Notes: generated from the letters alone by a model not told the origin. Positions 53,847 through 62,792 are shown, counted from the first letter of the stretch. The stretch: DNA of 64,000 nucleotides from JBBKWX01 sp037969175 (GCA_037969175.1 JBBKWX010000039.1:5256-69255), one strand, 5' to 3'. A program made the numbers and translations.

Positions 53847-54251
53847 ATGAGTGATTTTGAGAATAACGACCAAGGTGAAATTTTTTCTAAAGCGGTTCGC
53901 GCCGGAAAAAGAACCTATTTTTTTGATGTGAAGGCAACCAGAGGAAATGAATATTACCTCACCATCACAGAAAGCAAAAAGTATTTTGAGGACGACAAAC
54001 CTTTTTATAAAAAGCACAAGCTATTCTTATACAAAGAAGATTTCGAAAAATTTGTAGAAGGATTAGATGAAGCCGTTTCATATATCCAGGATAATCAACC
54101 TGAATCTGACAGACCATCTTATTCAGAGCCTGATGAAAGCCCTACTCCTACTCAAAGCGATGAAAGTCAGGATAATTCAAATTCAAATCCATCATTTACG
54201 GACATCAAATTTGAAGATCTGGGCTCCGACGACTCAAACAACAATAGCTAA
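53847..54251 (+). CDS. DUF3276 (PUR-alpha-like) nucleic-acid-binding protein
   Basis: A 134-residue protein. The N-terminal 85 residues form the PUR-like repeat: EIFSKAVRAGKRTYFFDVKA, NEYYLTITESKKYFEDD, HKLFLYKEDFEKFVEGLDEA. This small fold binds single-stranded nucleic acid in related PUR proteins. The last 45 residues are a low-complexity S/D/N/P-rich acidic tail (SDESQDNSNSNPSFTDIK). Its target in Bacteroidota is not established. It is a single-gene unit with its own -7 box and a strong terminator. Confidence 0.88.
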   Translation: MSDFENNDQGEIFSKAVRAGKRTYFFDVKATRGNEYYLTITESKKYFEDDKPFYKKHKLFLYKEDFEKFVEGLDEAVSYIQDNQPESDRPSYSEPDESPTPTQSDESQDNSNSNPSFTDIKFEDLGSDDSNNNS

Positions 54252-54268
54252 AAACTAAGATCTTATGG

Positions 54269-54297
54269 AAAGCCCTGTTTGTTTAACAGGGCTTTTT
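54269..54297 (+). terminator. Rho-independent terminator after the DUF3276 gene
   Basis: The 11-bp stem AAAGCCCTGTT (54269-54279) pairs with AACAGGGCTTT (54285-54295) over a 5-nt loop, followed by more T residues. It lies 18 bp after the stop. Confidence 0.9.
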
Positions 54298-54398
54298 CAT
54301 TTAAGCACTCACATTGCTCTGTGTATAACTTACCGGCAGATGTGGATAAATAGCAACAACCACGTAGTATCTTTAAAGGGTCAAACCAAAAAGTTCAG

Positions 54399-54406
54399 TA
54401 TTTTTG
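54399..54406 (+). promoter_or_regulatory. -7 box TATTTTTG for the UPF0173-parAB operon
   Basis: TATTTTTG matches TAnnTTTG and is the only such box found in the 180-bp gap between the terminator and the UPF0173 ATG at 54478. It would give a leader of about 65 nt. Confidence 0.5.
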
Positions 54407-54477
54407 CAATGCTGAATGATTTGATAATTGCCCTATAAATACTTTATTCAGGCTTAGCTAGTTTAAGTAATGTAAAC

Positions 54478-55182
54478 ATGAAAATTACATATTACGGACA
54501 TGCGTGTTTCTTACTTGAGGTAAAAGGAAAATCCCTTTTGTTTGATCCATTTATAAGTCCAAATAGTTTAGCATCTAAAATAGACGTAAATACCATCCCT
54601 GCTGATTATATATTGATCTCTCACGGACATGAAGATCATATTGCAGATGCTATTTCTATTGCTGAAAGAACCGGTGCAATGGTCATCAGTAATTTTGAGA
54701 TCATCCAATGGTTGGGTACAAAAGGAATTGAAAATAGTCATCCTATGAACACAGGAGGTCATTGGAATTTCGATTTTGGAAAAGTGAAATGCGTGAATGC
54801 AGTTCATTCCAGCTCTATGCCGGATGGCAGTTATGGTGGGACTGCAATGGGTTTCTTGATAGAAACTGAAGAAGGAAATATATATTATTCAGGTGATACT
54901 GCACTTAACTACGACATGAAATTAATTGGCGGATATAAAGAAATTGATCTTGCCCTGCTTCCTATCGGGGGTAATTTCACTATGGGTGTTGATAATGCAA
55001 TCATTGCTGCCGAATTTGTAAAATGCGATAAAATAATTGGTTTGCATTACGATACTTTTGGTTTGATCAAGATCGACCATGAAGATGCGATCCGAAAATT
55101 CAGCGCCAATGGACTGGACCTTATGCTGATGGAGATAGGAACTTCCAGAGAATTTAATTTAAAAACTCAAGCCCATGGGTAA
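54478..55182 (+). CDS. UPF0173 metal-dependent hydrolase (MBL fold)
   Basis: A 234-residue cytosolic MBL-fold hydrolase of the UPF0173 group. Start ITYYGHACFLLEVKGKSLLF, FDPFISPN, metal motif LISHGHEDHIADA, then YSGDTALNYDMKLIG and LLPIGGNFTMGVDNA; HYDTFGLIKID near the end carries the last ligands. Substrate unknown. It overlaps parA by 8 bp and is the first gene of a long plus operon. Confidence 0.92.
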   Translation: MKITYYGHACFLLEVKGKSLLFDPFISPNSLASKIDVNTIPADYILISHGHEDHIADAISIAERTGAMVISNFEIIQWLGTKGIENSHPMNTGGHWNFDFGKVKCVNAVHSSSMPDGSYGGTAMGFLIETEEGNIYYSGDTALNYDMKLIGGYKEIDLALLPIGGNFTMGVDNAIIAAEFVKCDKIIGLHYDTFGLIKIDHEDAIRKFSANGLDLMLMEIGTSREFNLKTQAHG

Positions 55183-55987
55183 AATAATAGCTATTGCCAA
55201 TCAAAAAGGCGGAGTAGGAAAAACAACAACTGCAATAAATCTTGCTGCAAGTTTAGCCGTTCTTGAATACAAAACGCTTCTTGTAGATGCTGACCCACAG
55301 GCCAACGCTACTTCGGGAGTCGGTTTTGATCCAAGAAATATCAAGACTTCTGTCTATGAATGCATTATCAACGATGTGAATCCAATTGATATCATTCTGA
55401 GTACGGAAACACCAAATCTCTACTTACTTCCAAGTCATATTGATCTTGTTGGTGCTGAGATTGAAATGATCAATCTTCCAAACCGTGAGAAAAGAATGAA
55501 ACAGGTCTTTTCATTGATCAAGGATGATTATGATTTTATAATTATTGATTGTTCACCATCTTTGGGATTGATCACGATCAACGCCCTATGTGGTGCTGAT
55601 TCAGTAATCATCCCGGTTCAATGCGAATATTTTGCACTTGAAGGATTAGGGAAATTGCTGAATACAATCAAGATCGTTCAAACTAGACTTAATCCTGAAC
55701 TGGAGATCGAAGGAATCTTGCTTACCATGTATGATACCCGCCTTCGCCTTTCCAACCAGGTTGTTGAAGAAGTTAAGACGCATTTCCAGCAAATGGTTTT
55801 TGATACCATCATACAACGAAATACCAAACTGGGTGAAGCACCTAGTTTTGGACAAACCATCATAATGCATGATGTAGATTGTAAAGGATCTATCAATTAT
55901 CTTAACCTTGCCAGAGAGGTGCTTCAGAAAAATAATTTTACCCGTATAACGGAATCAGACAAAATAATTGATATTGATGAGCAGTAA
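55175..55987 (+). CDS. parA: Chromosome-partition ATPase ParA (Soj)
   Basis: A 270-residue ParA. Deviant Walker A IANQKGGVGKTTTAINLAAS at the N-terminus, Walker A' region LLVDADPQANATSGVG, Walker B FIIIDCSPSLGLITINAL, and EYFALEGLGKLL are all standard for chromosomal Soj. It forms a DNA-bound gradient that segregates ParB-parS complexes. It overlaps parB by 11 bp. Conserved core operon rather than plasmid: dapB and lepB follow. Confidence 0.96.
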   Translation: MGKIIAIANQKGGVGKTTTAINLAASLAVLEYKTLLVDADPQANATSGVGFDPRNIKTSVYECIINDVNPIDIILSTETPNLYLLPSHIDLVGAEIEMINLPNREKRMKQVFSLIKDDYDFIIIDCSPSLGLITINALCGADSVIIPVQCEYFALEGLGKLLNTIKIVQTRLNPELEIEGILLTMYDTRLRLSNQVVEEVKTHFQQMVFDTIIQRNTKLGEAPSFGQTIIMHDVDCKGSINYLNLAREVLQKNNFTRITESDKIIDIDEQ

Positions 55988-56873
55988 GAAAAGTGCATTG
56001 GGAAAAGGATTGAGTGCTCTGCTGCAGAGCGAAGACACCAACGTTACCTCTAAATCAGATTTCGCAGGAAACTCCACGGTTGTTGGAGCTGTTGCAACCA
56101 TTTCAGTAGATAAGATAGAGGCTAACCCATTCCAGCCAAGATCTAATTTTGAAGCAGTTGCTCTTCAGGAACTATCAGATTCGATTCGTGAGCAAGGAAT
56201 AATTCAACCTGTTACCGTTCGTAAGATGGGCTATGATAAATTCCAGCTTATCTCAGGTGAAAGAAGATTGAAAGCTTCTAAAATGGCCGGATTGGAATAC
56301 ATCCCGGCTTATATCCGTATTGCCAATGATCAGGCGATGCTTGAAATGGCATTGGTAGAAAACATTCAGCGTGAAAATCTGGATGCGATCGAGATCGCTA
56401 TTTCTTATAAAAGATTGATCGATGAATGCAGCCTTACTCAGGAACAATTATCCGATAGAGTAAGCAAGAACAGAAGTACCGTAACAAATTACCTCCGCTT
56501 GCTCAAGTTACCCCCGGATATTCAGATCGGTATCAGAGATAACAAGATCACGATGGGTCATGCCAGAGCATTGATCAATATTGATGATGTCGCCACGCAG
56601 ATTGCTTTATATAAGGAGATCATTGATAGCGAACATTCAGTCCGCAAAGCTGAAGAAATGGCCAGAGATGCCAATTCCAATAGAAAAGCTAAAGGTGAGA
56701 AACAGCTCAAACTTAAGCTGAGTCCGGAACTTAACCGTGTTCAAAAAGAACTTACCGGTAAGCTTGAGACCAAAGTTGAGATCAAAGCGAATGCTAAGGG
56801 AAAAGGCAAGATTGTTATTCCTTTTGAAAACGATGATGATTTCAACAGAATTCTTGAATTCTTTGATTACTAA
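55977..56873 (+). CDS. parB: Chromosome-partition protein ParB
   Basis: A 298-residue ParB starting at ATG 55977 (MSSKKSALGKGLSALLQ); longer TTG starts exist in frame but the KSALGKGLSALL opening is the normal one. The CTPase/ParB N-domain has NPFQPRSNFEAVALQELSDS, QGIIQPVTVRK and SGERRLKASKMAG; the helix-turn-helix lies in LTQEQLSDRVSKNRSTVTNYLRLL. The C-terminal dimer domain is basic. I found no parS-like TGTTTCACGTGAAACA in the window, so the cognate site must lie elsewhere. Confidence 0.96.
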   Translation: MSSKKSALGKGLSALLQSEDTNVTSKSDFAGNSTVVGAVATISVDKIEANPFQPRSNFEAVALQELSDSIREQGIIQPVTVRKMGYDKFQLISGERRLKASKMAGLEYIPAYIRIANDQAMLEMALVENIQRENLDAIEIAISYKRLIDECSLTQEQLSDRVSKNRSTVTNYLRLLKLPPDIQIGIRDNKITMGHARALINIDDVATQIALYKEIIDSEHSVRKAEEMARDANSNRKAKGEKQLKLKLSPELNRVQKELTGKLETKVEIKANAKGKGKIVIPFENDDDFNRILEFFDY

Positions 56874-56879
56874 ATTAAG

Positions 56880-57407
56880 ATGAAGTATTCCCCTGCCTCA
56901 ATTAGGGGTACTTTACTCCTGCTTATCTTCCTGGTTCCGGGTACACTCTTTTCTTTCGCGCAAATAGATTCAACTTTAGCTGAGCATTCACCCCGTAAAG
57001 CGACAATTTATTCTACCGTTTTGCCGGGACTGGGTCAGGCCTACAACAAAAAATACTGGAAGATCCCAATAGTTTATGCAGGACTTGGGGCTTTGGGGTA
57101 TAGTTTTGTATTCAATAATGATAAATACAAAACCTTTCGCAGTGCCTATATTGCCAGACTTGATGGGGATCCTTTGACAGGAGATAATTATGAAAATATC
57201 TATACCGCTGAAAACCTGAAAGTGTTGAGAGACTATTACCGTCGTAATCGTGACTTATCCGTAGTCGGGTTTGCTGCTGTATATGTTTTAAATATCATCG
57301 ATGCCCATGTCGATGCTCATCTTTTCTATTTTGATCTGAGCGATGACATCAGCTTTAAACTTTATCAACGACCGGATCAGGCATTGAGTTTATGTTTCAA
57401 ATTCTAA
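56880..57407 (+). CDS. DUF5683 membrane protein
   Basis: A 175-residue protein with an N-terminal signal-like segment (GTLLLLIFLVPGTLFSFAQ) and the DUF5683 core: KATIYSTVLPGLGQAYNKKYWKIPIVYAGLGALGYSF is the family hallmark around residues 40-75, with a glycine-rich helix. A second hydrophobic stretch (SVVGFAAVYVLNIIDAHVDAHL) follows. Function unknown. The position between parB and dapB is the usual one for this family. Confidence 0.9.
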   Translation: MKYSPASIRGTLLLLIFLVPGTLFSFAQIDSTLAEHSPRKATIYSTVLPGLGQAYNKKYWKIPIVYAGLGALGYSFVFNNDKYKTFRSAYIARLDGDPLTGDNYENIYTAENLKVLRDYYRRNRDLSVVGFAAVYVLNIIDAHVDAHLFYFDLSDDISFKLYQRPDQALSLCFKF

Positions 57408-57419
57408 AAGCCATTTGAC

Positions 57420-58172
57420 ATGAATACAAATGAACCCTTAAAAATTGTGATCATTGGATATGGGAAAATGGGTCGTGAAATAGAGCAGATCTGTATTCAA
57501 CGGGGACATAAGATCCTTCTTATTGCAGATCATGAACGGCCTTTGGCAGACAACCTCCATGTACTTTCTGACGCTGATGTGGCTATAGAATTTACCGAGC
57601 CGGGAGTTGCCTTTTCAAACGTCAGTATCTGTGCAAAAAAAGGGATTCCGGTCATATGCGGAACAACCGGATGGAATGCGGATCTGGAAAAAGCCAAAGA
57701 GATCGTAAAAGCAAATTCATCTGCTATGATGTGGAGTAGCAATTTCAGTATAGGTGTCAATTTGTTTTTTGAAGTAAACAAGCAACTTGCACAGCTCATG
57801 AATGCTTATCCGGGATATGTTCCAGCTTTAAGTGAAACACATCATGTACATAAGAAGGATGCACCTAGTGGGACGGCAATAACTATAGCAGAAGGAATCA
57901 TTTCAAATCTAGAATCCAAAAGATCATGGTTAGGGAAACTGAATACTGATTCAAAAAATATTATTGAAAAGGAAGTTCTTCCAATAATCAGCTATCGCGA
58001 AGATGAAGTTCCGGGCACACATGAAGTGAGTTATATTTCGGAGGAAGATGAAATAATCCTGACTCACAGAGCGTTTAGTCGCCGTGGTTTCGCATTGGGC
58101 GCTGTTGTAGCAGCTGAATGGATAATCGGCAAAAAAGGTATATTTGCCTTCCAAGATTTGATTCAAAAATAA
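57420..58172 (+). CDS. dapB: 4-hydroxy-tetrahydrodipicolinate reductase
   Basis: A 250-residue NAD(P)H-dependent reductase of lysine/diaminopimelate synthesis. N-terminal IVIIGYGKMGREIEQIC binds the cofactor; VICGTTGWN and MMWSSNFSIGVNLFFEV are conserved. The catalytic block ETHHVHKKDAPSGTA has the HH and K of the active site. It provides meso-DAP for peptidoglycan. It is somewhat shorter than the 270-residue E. coli enzyme, normal for the phylum. Twelve bases after the DUF5683 gene. Confidence 0.95.
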   Translation: MNTNEPLKIVIIGYGKMGREIEQICIQRGHKILLIADHERPLADNLHVLSDADVAIEFTEPGVAFSNVSICAKKGIPVICGTTGWNADLEKAKEIVKANSSAMMWSSNFSIGVNLFFEVNKQLAQLMNAYPGYVPALSETHHVHKKDAPSGTAITIAEGIISNLESKRSWLGKLNTDSKNIIEKEVLPIISYREDEVPGTHEVSYISEEDEIILTHRAFSRRGFALGAVVAAEWIIGKKGIFAFQDLIQK

Positions 58173-58182
58173 ACTACTGATA

Positions 58183-59427
58183 ATGAGACGTTTTCTCGAC
58201 AGAATGACATCTTCACAAAGAAGATTTTTTATAGGATTGTCTATCGCAAGCCTTTTGTTTTTTATTGTTCTTCTGGTATCAGGAGTTGGATTACTTTCTT
58301 CATTCATATTTTATATGGCTGTTGAAATAATCATTCTTGCATATTATCTGACTATAAATACGACTGTTAGAAAATCAAAAACCAGAGAATGGGTAGATGC
58401 GATAGTTTTCGCTGTTGTAGCGGCTACAATTATCCGAACCTTCTTCATAGAAGCATTTACGATTCCTACTCCATCTATGGAAAAAACATTGATGGTCGGT
58501 GATTTCTTATTTGTAAGTAAGGTCTCTTATGGTCCAAGGACTCCATTGACTCCTTTATCATTCCCATTTGCCCATCAGGATATGCCCATTATTGGCGGAA
58601 AATCTTATCTGGAATGGTTAAAGTTGCCTTATTATAGATTGCCCGGTTTTGGAACCGTTGAAAACAATGATATCGTGGTTTTCAATTATCCGATGGAAGA
58701 TGAAAGGCCCATTGATAAGCAAACTCATTATATCAAGAGATGTATTGGGATCCCCGGAGATAATATCACAATTGAAAATCGGAATGTTTATATCAATGAT
58801 AAGTTAGTTGATATGCCTGAGCATGGGCAATATTTTTATCATGTAAAGACAGACGGGAGCATGCTCAATCCAACTACCCTGCGTGATCTGGATATAACCG
58901 ATGGGGGTGCTGCATCAAACCAGGGAGACTTCAGATATGCACTTACCAAAGCAACTGCTGAAAAGCTGAAGCAGTTTACTAATGTCCGTGAAGTAGATGC
59001 GCTTGGAGATCCAAAAGGATATTATGAAGATTATATTTTCCCGCATGATCCTAATTTCCCATGGAACGTAGATAATTTTGGTCCACTGCATATTCCAAAA
59101 GCCGGAGATAAGATCGCTCTTGATCCAAGAACAATTGCTCCCTATTTAAGAGCTATCTCGGTGTATGAGAATAACAAAGTAGAGATAAAAGACAATCAGG
59201 TATATATCAACGATCAGGTAGCAACAGAATACACATTCAAAATGGGGTATTATTTTATGATGGGTGATAACCGTCATAACTCAGCTGATTCACGTTTCTG
59301 GGGATTCGTTCCGGAAGATCATATAGTTGGAAAAGCAGTATTCATCTGGCTTTCATTGGATGGAAATGCTTCTTTCTTTAAGAAGATCAGATGGAACAGA
59401 TTGTTCAGGTATATTGGGAATTGGTAA
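58183..59427 (+). CDS. lepB: Signal peptidase I
   Basis: A 414-residue type I signal peptidase. Three hydrophobic segments lie near the N-terminus (GLSIASLLFFIVLLVSGVG; FIFYMAVEIIILAYYL; IVFAVVAATIIRTFFI). The Ser/Lys dyad is S98 in FTIPTPSMEKTLMVGD and K185 in HYIKRCIGIPGDNI; the last box is GYYFMMGDNRHNSADSRFWGF. A large beta-rich insert before the last box is usual in Bacteroidota. It removes Sec signal peptides, including those of the T9SS cargo in this window. Ten bases after dapB. Confidence 0.96.
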   Translation: MRRFLDRMTSSQRRFFIGLSIASLLFFIVLLVSGVGLLSSFIFYMAVEIIILAYYLTINTTVRKSKTREWVDAIVFAVVAATIIRTFFIEAFTIPTPSMEKTLMVGDFLFVSKVSYGPRTPLTPLSFPFAHQDMPIIGGKSYLEWLKLPYYRLPGFGTVENNDIVVFNYPMEDERPIDKQTHYIKRCIGIPGDNITIENRNVYINDKLVDMPEHGQYFYHVKTDGSMLNPTTLRDLDITDGGAASNQGDFRYALTKATAEKLKQFTNVREVDALGDPKGYYEDYIFPHDPNFPWNVDNFGPLHIPKAGDKIALDPRTIAPYLRAISVYENNKVEIKDNQVYINDQVATEYTFKMGYYFMMGDNRHNSADSRFWGFVPEDHIVGKAVFIWLSLDGNASFFKKIRWNRLFRYIGNW

Positions 59428-59433
59428 TCACTC

Positions 59434-60021
59434 ATGCCTCAAATAATATTTCCTGCATTCTGCCTCCCTCCTGCTTCCTATTTCTCTGAACTTATATCAG
59501 ATTCAGAAAAAATAATTGATCTGGGTGAGCACTTTGTAAGACAATCTTACCGCAGCCGATTTAATATTCTTTCAGCCAATGGCCCGATTACTCTATCAAT
59601 TCCGGTACAGCATCCTGCAAGTAACAAGGCGATGCGTGACGTCAGGATAAGTTATCAGGATGAATGGATACGTAAACATTTTAATGCAATCCGTTCAGCC
59701 TATGGCAGAGCATCCTATTTTGAATTTCTAAATGAGGATCTGTTTGATATTTTTAATAAAAAGCATTCTTTTCTTATCGACCTAAATATTGAATTGATAA
59801 ATTGGATCTTGAAGATCCTCAGAGAAGCACCACAGATCAATTATGACAAGATCTATGTTGTACCTGTTGAGGGTTCCAATGATCTAAGATCTGTTGAGCT
59901 TCCGGTACACACATCACCCTATTATCAGGTGTTCTCGGATAAGTTTGGATTTGTTCCTAACCTCTCCATTCTTGACTTGGTATTCAATACCGGATCACAA
60001 GCACGAACATCACTTAAATAA
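59434..60021 (+). CDS. WbqC family protein
   Basis: A 195-residue cytosolic protein of the WbqC-like family. Visible blocks: FPAFCLPPASYFSELI (ending in a WbqC-like Y-F site), GEHFVRQSYRSRFNILSANG, LSIPVQHP and EWIRKHFNAIRSAYGRASYFEF, which in WbqC proteins line a pocket of unknown substrate. In other species WbqC genes occur in O-antigen clusters; here it follows lepB by 6 bp and is part of the parA-lepB operon. Confidence 0.9.
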   Translation: MPQIIFPAFCLPPASYFSELISDSEKIIDLGEHFVRQSYRSRFNILSANGPITLSIPVQHPASNKAMRDVRISYQDEWIRKHFNAIRSAYGRASYFEFLNEDLFDIFNKKHSFLIDLNIELINWILKILREAPQINYDKIYVVPVEGSNDLRSVELPVHTSPYYQVFSDKFGFVPNLSILDLVFNTGSQARTSLK

Positions 60022-60043
60022 AAGCTTATTGGGCTTATATTGC

Positions 60044-60051
60044 TATTTTTG
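60044..60051 (+). promoter_or_regulatory. -7 box TATTTTTG for the acyl-CoA carboxylase gene
   Basis: TATTTTTG matches TAnnTTTG, 23 bp before the ATG at 60075, in the 53-bp gap after the WbqC gene. No clear -33 element. Confidence 0.5.
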
Positions 60052-60074
60052 GCAAATAAACCTGCGGGAAATTT

Positions 60075-61715
60075 ATGGCAAAGAAGATAGACCTGGAATT
60101 TAACAGAAACGAAGACCTTTATAAACAACTCCTTACACGTCTTGAGTTCGAGAAACAAAAAGCACGTGAAGGTGGTGGTAAAGCCAATCAAAAAAAACAG
60201 CATGACAAGGGTAAACTGTTGGCAAGAGAGCGGATCGAGTATTTAATTGATGATGGTTCGGAGTTTCTGGAATTGGGTTTACTTGCAGGCAAGGACATGT
60301 ATGAAGAAGAAGGTGGTTGTCCTTCCGCAGGTGTTGCAATGGGCATAGGCTATGTTCAGGGAAGGTTATGCATGATCGTAGCCAATGATGCTACAGTAAA
60401 GGCAGGAGCCTGGTTTCCGATTACTGCAAAAAAAAATCTCAGAGCTCAGGAAATCGCAATTGAAAATCGTTTGCCGGTTATTTATTTAGTGGATAGTGCC
60501 GGTGTTTTTCTTCCTATGCAAGATGAGATCTTTCCTGACAAAGAACATTTTGGAAGAATGTTTCGCAATAATGCTGTAATGTCATCGATGGGCATCATAC
60601 AGATCGCTGCGATCATGGGATCCTGTGTTGCAGGCGGTGCTTACCTTCCTATCATGAGTGATGAAGCCATGATCGTAGATAAAACCGGAAGTATTTTTCT
60701 TGCAGGTTCCTATCTGGTAAAAGCTGCTATTGGTGAGGATATAGATAATGAAACCCTGGGTGGAGCTACTACGCATTGCGAGATCTCGGGTGTTACGGAT
60801 AATAAATTTGACAGCGATGAAGAATGTCTTGATTATATCCGAAGTATTATGGGCAAAGTTGGCACCTATGAAAAAGCAGGATATGACAGAATAAAACCTT
60901 CGCTTCCAAAAAAAGATCCAAAAGAGATCTATGGTATTTATCCCGCCGATAGGGAAAAGCAGTTTGATATGCACGAGATCATTTACCGTTTGGTGGATGA
61001 TTCTTTGTTTGATGAATACAAAGCTTTGTACGGTAAATCACTGATATGTGGGTATGCTCGCATAGATGGATGGGCAGTTGGAATAGTTGCAAATCAAAGA
61101 AAAGTTGTTAAAAACAAGAAAGGTGAAATGCAGTTTGGCGGAGTGATTTATTCTGATTCCGCCGACAAAGCCGCGCGATTCATAATGAATTGCAATCAAC
61201 GCAAAATCCCATTGGTCTTTTTGCAGGATGTAACGGGCTTTATGGTTGGTTCGAGATCTGAACATGGGGGTATCATAAAAGACGGAGCTAAAATGGTAAA
61301 TGCAGTTGCAAATTCTGTTGTTCCAAAATTTACGATCATAGCAGGTAACTCCTTTGGTGCCGGTAACTATGCCATGTGCGGCAAGGCCTATGACCCTCGC
61401 TTGATACTGGCCTGGCCAACTGCACAAATCGCAGTGATGGGTGGAACACAAGCAGCAAAAGTATTATTACAGATACAAGTAAGCTCGTTGAAAGCTCAAG
61501 GGAAAATTATTGCTCCGGAAGATGAAGCTGAATTATTAAAGACCATTACAGAAAGATACGAGCGACAAACTTCACCTTATTATGCCGCTTCGCGTTTATG
61601 GGTTGATGAGATCATAGATCCCCTTGATACACGTAAAGCAATTTCAATGGGTATTGAAGCAGCCGACCATTCTCCTATCACAAGAGCCTTTAATCCAGGC
61701 ATAATCCAAACCTAA
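60075..61715 (+). CDS. Acyl-CoA carboxylase carboxyltransferase (beta) subunit
   Basis: A 546-residue biotin-dependent carboxyltransferase of the propionyl-/methylcrotonyl-CoA type. Two crotonase-like halves are present. The first has GKLLARERIEYLIDDGSEF, YLVDSAGVFLPMQDEIFPDKEHFG and GSCVAGGAYLPIMSDEAMIV; the second has VFLQDVTGFMVGSRSEHGGI and GNSFGAGNYAMCGKAYDPRL. VDSAGVFLP plus the DKEHFGRMF pattern is closer to methylcrotonyl-CoA carboxylase (leucine breakdown) than to propionyl-CoA carboxylase, but the acyl group cannot be fixed by eye. No biotin carboxylase or biotin carrier gene is in the window, so the alpha subunit is unlinked. Two bases before the MazG-like gene. Confidence 0.92.
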   Translation: MAKKIDLEFNRNEDLYKQLLTRLEFEKQKAREGGGKANQKKQHDKGKLLARERIEYLIDDGSEFLELGLLAGKDMYEEEGGCPSAGVAMGIGYVQGRLCMIVANDATVKAGAWFPITAKKNLRAQEIAIENRLPVIYLVDSAGVFLPMQDEIFPDKEHFGRMFRNNAVMSSMGIIQIAAIMGSCVAGGAYLPIMSDEAMIVDKTGSIFLAGSYLVKAAIGEDIDNETLGGATTHCEISGVTDNKFDSDEECLDYIRSIMGKVGTYEKAGYDRIKPSLPKKDPKEIYGIYPADREKQFDMHEIIYRLVDDSLFDEYKALYGKSLICGYARIDGWAVGIVANQRKVVKNKKGEMQFGGVIYSDSADKAARFIMNCNQRKIPLVFLQDVTGFMVGSRSEHGGIIKDGAKMVNAVANSVVPKFTIIAGNSFGAGNYAMCGKAYDPRLILAWPTAQIAVMGGTQAAKVLLQIQVSSLKAQGKIIAPEDEAELLKTITERYERQTSPYYAASRLWVDEIIDPLDTRKAISMGIEAADHSPITRAFNPGIIQT

Positions 61716-61716
61716 C

Positions 61717-62118
61717 ATGTCACATTCCTTCCGAGAATTGATGAATATGGTTCAAGAATTTCAAACTGTATTCAAGCTTCCAATTAATGAATATCCTAAC
61801 GCATCTCCGGGAACTGAATTAACAGATCTCCGACATCGTTTGATGCAGGAAGAAAATGATGAATATTTTCAAGCTTGTAAAGATGAAGATATTATTCAGA
61901 TCGCAGATGCTTTGGGTGATAAGCTATACATACTCTTAGGCACTATAATTACACATGGATTGCAGGATCAAATTGAAAATATTTTCAAAGAAATTCATCG
62001 TTCCAATATGTCTAAGTTAGATGCTGCGGGAAAACCGGTTGTAAGGAATGATGGAAAAATATTAAAAAGTGATTTGTATTCACCTCCAAATTTTTCTGGA
62101 ATTATTGAGACAAAATAA
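61717..62118 (+). CDS. MazG-like nucleotide pyrophosphohydrolase
   Basis: A 133-residue all-alpha NTP-PPase superfamily protein. The metal-binding pattern is visible as LMQEENDEYFQACKDEDIIQ (E..E) followed by IADALGDKLYILLG (D...D), about residues 42-75. Substrate may be dCTP/dUTP-like or a damaged nucleotide; family members include phosphoribosyl-ATP pyrophosphohydrolase relatives. Its ATG is one base after the carboxylase stop, so it is cotranscribed though functionally unrelated. Confidence 0.85.
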   Translation: MSHSFRELMNMVQEFQTVFKLPINEYPNASPGTELTDLRHRLMQEENDEYFQACKDEDIIQIADALGDKLYILLGTIITHGLQDQIENIFKEIHRSNMSKLDAAGKPVVRNDGKILKSDLYSPPNFSGIIETK

Positions 62119-62212
62119 AAATCACTGCCTTATTTTTTGAATTGACTTTTTAAATGCTTATATTCAAGGCAAAGGTAAATAAGTATCACATTAATTTAAT
62201 ATTGAAAAGATC

Positions 62213-62440
62213 ATGAGTAAAGCGACGAACGCATTGCTGGCATTTGCACTAGGTGCAGTGGCCGGCGCAACAGCAGGACTTTTATTAGCCCCTGCAACCG
62301 GGGAAGAAACCCGAAAGAATCTGAAAAAGAAAATGGATGGACTTAAAGACGATCTTGGAGATCTCAAAAATGAGATGGCGAGCAAAGCTGAAGAGTTAAA
62401 AAAGTCTTTCGTGAATGGCGATACGGTGAAATCGAAGTAA
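62213..62440 (+). CDS. YtxH domain protein, copy 1
   Basis: A 75-residue protein: a short glycine/alanine-rich membrane helix (LAFALGAVAGATAGLLLAPA) followed by a basic amphipathic coiled segment (TRKNLKKKMDGLKDDLGDLK). This is the YtxH/gas-vesicle GvpP-like layout, an inner-membrane anchored stress-related small protein in other bacteria. It is a tandem paralogue of the next gene. Confidence 0.88.
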   Translation: MSKATNALLAFALGAVAGATAGLLLAPATGEETRKNLKKKMDGLKDDLGDLKNEMASKAEELKKSFVNGDTVKSK

Positions 62441-62485
62441 CAGAAATTCATCTTTTTATTTAATCAAACTTTTAAAACTAAGAAC

Positions 62486-62698
62486 ATGAGCAGTGGATCT
62501 AAATTATTTATATCATTTTTCATAGGTGCTGCAGCAGGTGCAATAGCTGGATTGTTGATGGCTCCGGAAAGCGGAGAAGATACAAGACGCATTCTGAAAA
62601 AGAAAATCAAAAAATTAAGAAACGAAATGGAAGATGCGGCTGAAAGCATAGGAGAGAAAGCCCACAAGCTGAAAGATTCTGTACTTGGCGGCAAGTAA
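62486..62698 (+). CDS. YtxH domain protein, copy 2
   Basis: A 70-residue paralogue of the preceding protein with the same order: glycine-rich helix (FISFFIGAAAGAIAGLLMAP), ESGEDTRRILKKKIKKL and a C-terminal amphipathic helix (ESIGEKAHKLKDSVL). The shared core is AGa.AGLL.AP..GE.TR. Followed by a hairpin terminator 30 bp later. Confidence 0.88.
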   Translation: MSSGSKLFISFFIGAAAGAIAGLLMAPESGEDTRRILKKKIKKLRNEMEDAAESIGEKAHKLKDSVLGGK

Positions 62699-62727
62699 AC
62701 TTCATTTTTTAATAGATTAACATTTAG

Positions 62728-62757
62728 AATACCCGGAAAAATTACTTCCGGGTATTT
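62728..62757 (+). terminator. Hairpin terminator after the YtxH pair
   Basis: The perfect 11-bp stem AATACCCGGAA (62728-62738) pairs with TTCCGGGTATT (62746-62756) across a 7-nt loop. The T-run is short (TTT), so termination may be partial. Confidence 0.7.
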
Positions 62758-62792
62758 GATTAGAAATTTATCTTTATCTAAATTCTTCTGTT

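Noticed and set aside
54478..56873. parAB as part of a plasmid or integrative element
   Set aside because: The pair is followed by DUF5683, dapB and lepB, the usual chromosomal order, and there is no replication gene or mobility gene.
55175..56873. A parS centromere site near parAB
   Set aside because: No TGTTTCACGTGAAACA-like sequence was seen; the CACGTG at about 51203 lacks the flanking bases.
62170..62177. Minus-strand TACCTTTG box near the YtxH genes
   Set aside because: It points into the 3' end of the plus-strand MazG-like gene and no minus-strand gene lies downstream, so it is probably a chance match.
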